Shown here: positions 49,701-56,550 of the stretch, piece after piece
Layout of the letters: every line of letters starts with the position of its first letter
Numbering within the stretch: position 1 is the first letter of the stretch
Origin: Lotmaria passim
Taxonomy: Eukaryota; Euglenozoa; Kinetoplastea; Trypanosomatida; Trypanosomatidae
DNA: 64,000 bases
Assembly: GCA_037349495.1 (NCBI GenBank)
Contig: CP140192.1
Location: 2,021,501 to 2,085,500 of the forward strand
Direction of reading: 5' to 3'
The notes under the pieces: model-generated
Databases searched by the model: none
What the model saw: only the letters and a program-made list of their open reading frames with translations
What the model was told of the DNA's origin: nothing
Position numbers and translations under genes: made by a program

Positions 49701-50058
49701 GGCCATCACGGCCGGCTACTTTTTCCACGCCGCTCGCCGCGTCGACTCGCACACGCGCTCCTACGTCACCCTCTCCGACCGTCGCGAGGTCTACGTCCAC
49801 CCTTCGTCTGTGCTCATCGAGGACCCGCCCAAGTACGTCCTGTACGATGACCTGCGCATGACCAAGCGCGAATACATGACGGAGCTGCTCGCGATCGAGC
49901 CGCAGTGGTTGGTGGAGCTGGCTCCCGCCTTCTACGCAAGGCCGAAGGAAGGCCGTCTCACGAAGGAGCAGGCAGCAGAGCGTTTCACGCCCATCCTGAA
50001 GTCATGGGAGACCGGCAGCTCGTGGCGCATCTCACGTCTAAAGAAGCAGCGCCGCTGA
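46762..50058 (+). CDS. DEAH-box RNA helicase, PRP22-like spliceosomal type
   Basis: A 1098-residue protein with a complete DEAH helicase: motif I GETGSGKTT (457-465, K463), motif Ia TQPRRVAA, motif II DEAH (554-557), motif III SATLDTDKF, motif V ATNVAETSIT, motif VI QRSGRAGRIGPGKC. The winged-helix, ratchet and OB-fold regions follow (EALDDEGLLTPLG; PPKYVLYDDLRMTKREYM; EPQWLVELAPAFY). PPGDILVFFTGQEEIE and WLVELAPAFY are closer to PRP22/DHX8 than to PRP16 or PRP2, but the S1 domain of PRP22 is not visible. The N-terminal 430 residues are acidic or Ala/Gln-rich and poorly conserved. The likely role is spliceosome remodelling in trans-splicing. Neighbouring RNA genes are not functionally linked by operon logic here. 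Confidence 0.88.
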   Translation: MSHDNSSSPVDAAGEDDDDAVAEQQNMSILMKLQELYCKSVLYEQLECVMGHPATQEESDGYLDDVEGLVSLFREEQAAATAKQQSVADDSADAAAEREKAVEQQVLASLSVAINGGADEDAEVGKDESDAPAESEIPMASIKQLYDTLHDCLSSDAVATGLAVGSLLLAEDAKRGAEEAARLAQQQRQRHGGVDLSSMSTSAAERKSGMKVSPEEMFRLAQHVRSGLADEADLLKLKSEDTGEEGGADVELNETEPRFLRNLGFSSTLHRRINYRALLPSQMLQNANSPQHRQAILDRLAQRQQGDPSKLTSMERTAQMQEKINMERRMIARKAQRQQQQRQQQQGADDDGAAAASTGARDGSGGAAAADGEELAAHPTLLHSELDAPAEEGGFRPQDLPSKLPPWMKHSFGRKPRFGLPETTQSIQEQRASLPIYAKRDSLMKFVDTHRVTVLVGETGSGKTTQIPQYLVEHGYADHGIIACTQPRRVAAETLAMRVAEEYGCRLGEEVGYTVRFRDVTSSLTKIKYMTDGMLLREALLDDSFQRYSVIILDEAHERSINTDLLFAIVRQALRKHEGLKVMITSATLDTDKFCAYFGAEEPFRIEGRTFPVETYYLTDPTSDYVRAALQTVMMIHLQEPPGDILVFFTGQEEIELGGEQLFRWMEMLRQQVSTPLPDLMVLPLTATMPQEVQSKVFEATPPGCRKVVLATNVAETSITITNLYYVVDSGFCKQNIFDARHGVDQLKVVPVSQAQAKQRSGRAGRIGPGKCYRMYTERQFTEEMVPETIPDIMRTSLFHVTLQLKAMGLDLLNLELMDCPPKEVIVSALEKLRYLEALDDEGLLTPLGSRMAQLSIDPSQSKTLLTAVDFGCSEPVLTIVSMLAVQKRGVFYRPRDQQEAADAARRQFMQPEGDQLTLMAVYDAWVENGMSEEWSKRNFLKHRMLVEARDTRDQLKDMLARRNQHISHENDTNLDQVRKAITAGYFFHAARRVDSHTRSYVTLSDRREVYVHPSSVLIEDPPKYVLYDDLRMTKREYMTELLAIEPQWLVELAPAFYARPKEGRLTKEQAAERFTPILKSWETGSSWRISRLKKQRR

Positions 50059-51098
50059 CCAGCTTGAGTAAACGAGATGTATGTGAAGCATGTAGTCATT
50101 GCAGAGGTTTGTGCATGTGCAATGCACAAATTCTCTCAGTGTGTGTGTGTGTGTCTGTGTTTCTGCATATGTGAGTGCTTTTTGCAAATGGTAGCGTAGC
50201 GAAAAGGAGAGCAGCACATTTGCAGATTCCCTATTCTACTTTCATCGGCTGCGGCGTGAACTTCACCGCGGACCTGTAAACCTAAGAAAGCAAAGGGAAA
50301 AAGAAGAAGAAAAGTGTAAAACACAAACTATTGGTCTAGTTTCTTGTTGTGATGGTCGTTATTAATGCAGTTTTGTTCTGCTGCGATAGAATGCTGAGCT
50401 GTTTTTTTTTTTTTTCTCCCCCTCTCCAGTCTTCATAAGTATATTATCACTTCCTTTTCCTTGCCTAACGAGAGTGTGAAAACGACCCACGTGTGCTTGT
50501 AGCTCATCACGCTCTAGTGTGGACTTTAGCGTTTTTCTTCTTTTTATGCGCCTCAACTCCGATTTTACGTTTCCCCTGCTCTTGTTGTTGTTGTTTTTCT
50601 TCCTCTTCTTCGCAATTCAGCACGTCAGCTCAAGTTTCCTACTATAAAGCCTGGTTAACTCGAACCAGTCAAAACAAAAAGCACGTTCACGCGCTCGTGA
50701 AGGGGACAAGGGCGTCATACACACAAGCCTCTCTTCCTCCTCCACTCCTTTTCTTTGCATTACGCGTTACTTAGCACACGCACACAGAAGGGAAAGAGAA
50801 AGCTGAAAGAGGAGAAAAAAAAAAAAGCTCAGGTGGCATTCGACGCCGTTCAGCTGTATTCCGCGGCAACGCTACTTTTTTCTTAGCAACCTCTGTACGC
50901 CCTCCCAGAGTGCGAGCACATTTTTTTTTTTTTTTACAATTAGAATTAGAGCGCTGGTTCGCAAAAGCAGGCCTCACAACCACTGAAAACTGGTTACGGC
51001 TTTATTACTGTTATTTGTCCTCTCCATCTTTTGTTTTTTTTTTCCCCCTTCTTTACGTAGAATTTAACATCAGCAGCTCCGCTTTTGCTCTTCAATAA
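50059..51098. other. Spacer before membrane protein gene
   Basis: UTR sequence with a GT repeat at 50139-50154, T runs, A runs at 50815-50826 and a pyrimidine tract ending in ACGTAG at 51055-51060. No gene seen. Confidence 0.5.
51031..51060 (+). promoter_or_regulatory. Predicted trans-splice acceptor
   Basis: T10-C5-TTC-TTT tract ending in ACGTAG, 38 nt before the ATG at 51099. One of the cleanest acceptors in the window; still a prediction. Confidence 0.55.
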
Positions 51099-52928
51099 AT
51101 GTTCTTCGTCTACCCGACACCGCAGTACCCGCGCAAGCCGCTGGAGTACGTGTTCAAAAGTCTCTACCTTCTTGCAAACATGCTACATATCATGAGCCTG
51201 GTCATCCTCATCGCAGACTTCTACACCCGGCTGAGCAACTCAATGCCGCAGTACTACCGGCACAGCAAGCTCGTCATCTCGGACTCCATCCTGTTGGTAA
51301 TGCAGGACTGTGTGTACAACGGCACAATGCACCTGGGTAACGTGCGTGGCTCTATCCAGGTGACCGTCGGCAACATCGGCTACGGCCTCATGACGACCGC
51401 GCAGTACGTCACCGCCCTTTTTGTGCTCGAGTTTCTGCTTCTCGTGAACAACATCGTCTGTGCGATGAACTACATGAAAGGCAACCGGCATCTTCGTATC
51501 TTTGGCGTGCACGTCCCGCTGTACCACATTACAGTGATGATGACGCAGGTCTACTCCATCGCGATCTGCGTGGTAATGTGGTCCTTCGACGGCAACCGCC
51601 GCTTCTTCCAGAGCGCGCTCCGGTACTGCGCGGCGGAGATGCAGAAAACGAACTACGAGCAGCTGCTGTCCTCCGAGTTCGACGACTACACGATCTTCTC
51701 CACCGCCGTATACTGGCCCTTTGCAGCGACGTGCGCGACGGAGCTGATCTACCTCAGCGCTGTCATTGTGCTCTGCTGCTTTTCCGAGGATGAGGCAACC
51801 GTTTTGCTCTCCGAGGCGGACGCGCCGTGGGAGTCGCGCGGCATGTTGTGCAGTACCTGCAAGCCGCTACTGAAGCTGCATACGGCGCAGCGCAACGCCA
51901 TCATCGAGGACGCGCGTAACGCGATCAAGGAAGGCCAGAAGGTGCGCATCGTCCGCTCCTACCAGCTCATGACGGAGGACGACTTCGAGGCTTTGGTGCA
52001 GGCAATGCGGGAGCAAGTCGCGAAGGCCCTAAAAGAAAAGCAGTTTGAGATGCTCAAGGAGAACTTCGGCGACCACGAGTCTCAGATCGACAACATGGGC
52101 TTCGCGTGGCGGGAGAATATGATGACGCCGCCACCTGTAGAGGATGAGGAAGGCGTGCTCGGCAGCGGACAGGAAGGCGGTCCAGCTGATCAGTTCTTTG
52201 ACGTGCCGTTTGAGGATTACTTCACCGACAATGAGATGAACGAAAACGCACGCGACGAGGCGATGGGCAGCAACGGGCCAGACGACGTGGTCTACAACGA
52301 CGACCCGCTGAGGTTTGACCAAGACCTCTACAATCCAAATGATAACGCGGGCTTTAACAACGATGGCAATAACAACAACAACGGTGGCTTCGGATTTGAC
52401 GACGCGGTTGGCACGCAGGACGCGTGGTCGCCGCAAGAGGGCGAGTACGCCACGATGAACAGTGGAGGGGAGGAGACGTACGACCCGGAGCAGCCCTCGC
52501 GCATCACGCACAGCCACCACCGCCATCGCCACAGGCACAGTCACGCCCGCGACAACGACGGCTACGTGCATGGCATGGAGGAGGAAGGCAATTACGGCGG
52601 GGAACCAGACCCTTACATGCCCTCTGCAGGGCAGCAAGGCTACGACGACGGCGGCGACCTCGACTACAACAACAACGGTGCCTTTGGGAGTGGACCAGCG
52701 TACTACGACGCGAATGACGACATGATGTACGGCGGCGGTGGAGGTGGAGGAGGCAACGGTAACAGAGGCGGCTACCACTCTCGAAGTCGTGGCGGAGGTG
52801 AGCGAGGGAACTTCGGCAATAGCAATGGGCGAGATGGACAACGGCAGCGCTCCAACCGGGGCCGACAGGCTGGCGTCGAGCAGGACGACGAAGTAGCAGA
52901 CGAACTCTCTGACGACTTTGGCTACTGA
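51099..52928 (+). CDS. Multi-pass membrane protein with Asn/Gly/His-rich tail
   Basis: A 609-residue protein of unknown function. About four hydrophobic segments lie in the first 230 residues (near 20-45, 88-125, 140-162 and 205-230). They are followed by a Cys-containing loop (CSTCKPLLKL) and an amphipathic region with EDDFEALVQAMREQV. From about residue 350 the protein is low-complexity: acidic, then Asn-rich (NNDGNNNNNGG), a His/Arg cluster (HSHHRHRHRHSH, near 470) that could bind metal, a Gly run near 548, and RG-rich sequence near the C-terminus (RGGYHSRSRGGGERG). The tail is probably cytosolic and disordered. The N-terminal MFFVYPTPQYPRKPLEY has a Tyr/Pro-rich start and no cleavable signal peptide. 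I recognise no family. The start follows a clean acceptor at 51060. Confidence 0.75.
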   Translation: MFFVYPTPQYPRKPLEYVFKSLYLLANMLHIMSLVILIADFYTRLSNSMPQYYRHSKLVISDSILLVMQDCVYNGTMHLGNVRGSIQVTVGNIGYGLMTTAQYVTALFVLEFLLLVNNIVCAMNYMKGNRHLRIFGVHVPLYHITVMMTQVYSIAICVVMWSFDGNRRFFQSALRYCAAEMQKTNYEQLLSSEFDDYTIFSTAVYWPFAATCATELIYLSAVIVLCCFSEDEATVLLSEADAPWESRGMLCSTCKPLLKLHTAQRNAIIEDARNAIKEGQKVRIVRSYQLMTEDDFEALVQAMREQVAKALKEKQFEMLKENFGDHESQIDNMGFAWRENMMTPPPVEDEEGVLGSGQEGGPADQFFDVPFEDYFTDNEMNENARDEAMGSNGPDDVVYNDDPLRFDQDLYNPNDNAGFNNDGNNNNNGGFGFDDAVGTQDAWSPQEGEYATMNSGGEETYDPEQPSRITHSHHRHRHRHSHARDNDGYVHGMEEEGNYGGEPDPYMPSAGQQGYDDGGDLDYNNNGAFGSGPAYYDANDDMMYGGGGGGGGNGNRGGYHSRSRGGGERGNFGNSNGRDGQRQRSNRGRQAGVEQDDEVADELSDDFGY

Positions 52929-54136
52929 AACTAGTGTACAAGCAAACACAAAAAAAAAAGCCCGCGTATTTTCAGCTTTGTTTCTGATGCCACCTTCGTC
53001 TCTTTGTGTAACTTCAATGTACACTTATATCTTCCTGATTTGCGTTATGAATCGCAACAACGCTGTTAGTTGCAAGCACGCTTCACCTGTCCTTTTTATC
53101 TCTTTTTTTCCTCCTCTCTGATTTCTACGTCACCTCTGCTACGCTCTATGCGGTTAGTTGATTTTGCGAAGTTGTCTGTACTACTTCATCTTTTTTTTTT
53201 CTTACTTTTCCTTGCTAGAATTTGAATGCTATTTTTTTTTTTTTGACGAACACAAACGATCTTTTTACTTTGGCTGCAAGCACAACAACACACACACACA
53301 CACAAAAAAAAGGAAACACGCAAGAGCATGCCCGCCTCGATGAGGTGCTTGCTTTTGTTTTTCTCGCACAGAATGTGCATATACGGGCACTCTCTTCTGT
53401 ATGAAAAAAAAAAAAAAAGTGAATTGGCAAAGCAAATAGAAGAAAAAAGAAACTGTCATGTGCAAAAAAAAAAAAATGGAACAGAAACCCAAGATGCTTA
53501 CATGTCGTCCTCCGTCAATATCACGTATAGCTAACGTGTACCCGAACTTTTGTGGTAGGCAAAACACGTTTTCATTTTTGTTGTGGTGGTCTTTTTTTTT
53601 TCTTCATTCTTCTTTCGTATGTCAACATTCTGTTTGTTCTTTTCTAATTCTTCTTTTTTTTTTTATTTATTTATTTTTCTGCCTCATCGATAGCTTCACT
53701 TTGAGTACTCAGGGAAAGCGCAACCTGCTTCCCGTGGAAACAGCTCTGAAACAAAACAACACAAAAAAAAGTACCATCATAAATACTCACCTAGGTCTCT
53801 GTTATGCTGCTGTTGTTGTCGGGGTTGCTTTCCTTATACACTGCTGCTTCCTTTTCTTCTCATTATTGTCTCTGCTCACCACACATCTGTCTATTGAAAC
53901 TCAGACAAAACAAACTCGTGACGGCTGCGTTCTTTGGTATTATACCACTCCTCACCGGCCCCCCCCCCCTCCTTCCGAAGCCTGCGTGAGCGTTGGTGGC
54001 GGTCGACTGCTGACTTCTCTTTCTTGGAGTATAGGGTATTTTCTTTCACACTTTTATTTTAGCTTTTTTCTTCTTCTTTGTTTTCTATTGAAATACCGCA
54101 AGAATAGTTTTTTTTTTTTTTTTAATCGGAAAGAAG
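52929..54136. other. 1.2-kb spacer
   Basis: UTR sequence with A runs (53403-53417, 53463-53475), a CA repeat at 53288-53303, ATTT repeats at 53663-53677, a C9 run at 53961-53969 and a T16 run ending at 54123. Only weak AG sites (54132-54133) lie between that run and the next ATG. No gene seen. Confidence 0.5.
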
Positions 54137-56131
54137 ATGCGTCCCTCGCTGATCCAGTGCTTCCCTCATCCCTTCACTAGGCAATGGCCCAACACAGGTA
54201 ACCCAGTAACATGCGAGTGCAGGCAGCTCTACACGCTGGTCTCCGTCTGTTGCTGCGTGCCCAACACCCACCTGCTCGTTCTGCACGAGTCCGGGCACGT
54301 AAACAACAGCATGATCACATGTATGCCAAAAGGACCCAAGTACGTGGACTTCAGCATCACCTCCCGCACCACAGCGGAGGACTTGTGCGGTTTCCTCATG
54401 CGTGCGGAGGCAGCGGCATCCGGTTCACCGCATGGCGCCGCCGGCAGCGTCGAGGAGACCTCCGCCTTCCCTCATGACACAGAGGAGGTCTACTCCCCCA
54501 CCAGCGCCAACTCCCCGAAAAAAAGTGATCGAGCAGAGGGCCAGAACTCGCCGTCCTACAGTGGCGGGCGCAACCCCGAGTCCGTCGGGACGCCGCTCAC
54601 ACGCAGCCGCGTTGCTCCGGCGCAGCGGCAGGTGGTGGTCGTATGTCTCCACGGCATCGCCGAGGCCTCTGCGCCTGTGCAGTCCGCGCTCATGGATGTG
54701 CTATGCTTCGAGCAGGTTCGCAGCCACTGTCGCGCCATGCGGGTGCCCACACTGCGCGTCGTCGCCTTCTGCTCGTGTCGGAACTTTGCGCTGCTCCTGC
54801 CAGAGACGCTGCGGGCCGCCTTCACGCTCTCCACCTACGTCTCGACGCTTTCCATTGAAAGCGCAGTGGTGCTGCAGACGAACAACGTGGCGTCGTCGAA
54901 CATCGTCAATAAGCGGTACATGCTGGAGGTGATGTCATCACCAGACGGGCAGTCGTTGCTCGAGACGGTCACCCTCTCCGCCACCGTGCTGCGGTACTTG
55001 CGGCACCTGCTGCTCGTCGTGCGCGGCAGCTTCTGCGCCACCCTCTCCCCTGGTGCACTGGCCCTGCGGCGCCTTCCACGCTGGATGACGGTGATGCGCG
55101 CGATGGCGATCCTCTTCATGCCGGACGAGACCTTCCTCCGCGCGCGTGCCCTCCACCTCCGCCCAGCTCATTTGCTCAGCTACACCTCGCGAGCGTCGAC
55201 TTTCGCCGGCATCGACCGCGTCGCCCACTCGGCGTTGCACCGCGTGCCGAACAGCACCTCGCACCGACCAGCGACCCCGGAAATCCGCAACGGCAGTGCT
55301 GTCGGCGCGGCGGGACACAGCGCGACCGCATCGCAACAGCACCACGCCGGATCGTCGTACTTGATGGCGTCGAGCCGTCACACCACCGCAGCAGTGGACG
55401 ATCCCGACGAGTCGGAGGATTCCTCCGGCCCCAGCCCCATCGAGTCCTTCAGCAACGTTGTGGTCTCGCCGTCGGACGTGGCGTGCTTGCTGAGCTCGCT
55501 GCTGGGGCACCTGATGACGATCCCGCGCGAGATGGTGCCGAGCGAAGAGATCATGAGCGCGACGAACGCCATGATGGGGTCGGCGGGTGGGTCGAGCAGC
55601 GTCGTGGACGCCTACGTGAATATGACGGACGCGCAGCGCCGCGGCAAAGGCGGCTTCTCGTACCAGGATCCTACGATGTGGGACGCCGTAGTTGCGAGCT
55701 GGTCCCTGCGCTACCTGCACGACGTCACCCTCCACACGCAGGAGGGGGGCGACGCGCTGGGTGGGTCGTTTGTCAGCTCCACCGTATTGCACACGTCCAC
55801 GGTGAACAATCTTAATGGGGCTTTCAATGGTACCTTGAACGAGGCCATGCTCGCTGAGCGTAGCGGAGACTCGCGAAATTCGTGCGCTGCTCGCTCTGGC
55901 AGTCCTGGGCAGGATACTCTGAACCCCGGCACCTCGCCCGTGACGCGCGAGCCACCGGTCCGCACGCTCAACAACCGCCCGCTGACGTCTCTGTCGGATG
56001 TGTGGAAGAGCACCGCGGCGGAAGCGTTCGGCCTACTCGACACGGCCTCAACCCCCATGCTGGACTACTGGGAAGTGCGTGAGGTGATAAGGGCAACGCT
56101 GATCTGCCGCAGTGCGCCGGCGCCTGGTTGA
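54137..56131 (+). CDS. Protein with degenerate AAA/Mg-chelatase-like core, no P-loop
   Basis: A 664-residue protein of unknown function. Residues about 168-245 look like the second half of an AAA+ core: VVVVCLHGIAEASAPVQSAL resembles a Walker B strand with the DE pair replaced by HG, then the 'A-x-x-x-Q-x-A-L-hydrophobic-hydrophobic' helix of MoxR, ChlI and MCM proteins. LRVVAFCSCRNFALLLPETL resembles a sensor-1 strand followed by the conserved loop. No Walker A is present upstream; instead the N-terminus is Cys-rich (CFPHP, CECRQ, CCCVPN). The C-terminal 300 residues include Ser/His-rich disordered sequence and helices around VACLLSSLLGHLMTI. It could be a non-hydrolysing AAA-like scaffold. 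The resemblance is by eye and may not survive a profile search. Confidence 0.65.
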   Translation: MRPSLIQCFPHPFTRQWPNTGNPVTCECRQLYTLVSVCCCVPNTHLLVLHESGHVNNSMITCMPKGPKYVDFSITSRTTAEDLCGFLMRAEAAASGSPHGAAGSVEETSAFPHDTEEVYSPTSANSPKKSDRAEGQNSPSYSGGRNPESVGTPLTRSRVAPAQRQVVVVCLHGIAEASAPVQSALMDVLCFEQVRSHCRAMRVPTLRVVAFCSCRNFALLLPETLRAAFTLSTYVSTLSIESAVVLQTNNVASSNIVNKRYMLEVMSSPDGQSLLETVTLSATVLRYLRHLLLVVRGSFCATLSPGALALRRLPRWMTVMRAMAILFMPDETFLRARALHLRPAHLLSYTSRASTFAGIDRVAHSALHRVPNSTSHRPATPEIRNGSAVGAAGHSATASQQHHAGSSYLMASSRHTTAAVDDPDESEDSSGPSPIESFSNVVVSPSDVACLLSSLLGHLMTIPREMVPSEEIMSATNAMMGSAGGSSSVVDAYVNMTDAQRRGKGGFSYQDPTMWDAVVASWSLRYLHDVTLHTQEGGDALGGSFVSSTVLHTSTVNNLNGAFNGTLNEAMLAERSGDSRNSCAARSGSPGQDTLNPGTSPVTREPPVRTLNNRPLTSLSDVWKSTAAEAFGLLDTASTPMLDYWEVREVIRATLICRSAPAPG

Positions 56132-56550
56132 GCGTGTACGTGCGTTTTTTTTTTTACTTTGTATTACGTTTTTCGCGTGAGAGAAGAAAAAAAAAAAGTC
56201 GATCAGTGTGTTTCACAAAACGCAAGCACTCGAGGGGCGAGGCGGAAAAACTCAGATGGTCTTATGTTCACTTTGCAAGTGCTTTTAAGATGGCTCGTTC
56301 CTGCCAGTGTCTGCCATGTCCTTAATCAGAGTTGCTCCAAGGTCCTTCTCTTGTGCTACGCACGTGTTCCGCAACTTGCCTCTTTGTTTCTTTCTTCCTA
56401 TTTTTTTTTTTTGGCTTGAAGCGTGCACTTTTGCTTGTTTGTTTGCCTGTTTTTAGGCGTCCCGTTGTGCGCACGCCAGTTAGACTGTGTGACTTCATTT
56501 TGTCAAGGTGCACAGTAGTCAGGCACACCGAAAGAAAACTAGACAGACCG
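56132..56550. other. Spacer before KKT14-like gene
   Basis: UTR sequence with an A12 run at 56186-56197 and a T12 run at 56401-56412. TTTTTAG with AG at 56455-56456 is a plausible acceptor. The downstream frame is open back to 56332 but that extension is Phe/Leu-rich UTR. Confidence 0.5.

Noticed and set aside
52029-53024. Minus-strand ORF of 331 codons over the membrane-protein tail
   Set aside because: Val/Ala repeats reflect the complement of the repetitive Asp/Asn-rich coding sequence.
56332-56550. In-frame extension of the KKT14-like gene
   Set aside because: Phe/Leu/Arg-rich and T-run derived, with an acceptor AG at 56455-56456 within it. It would add a false signal anchor.
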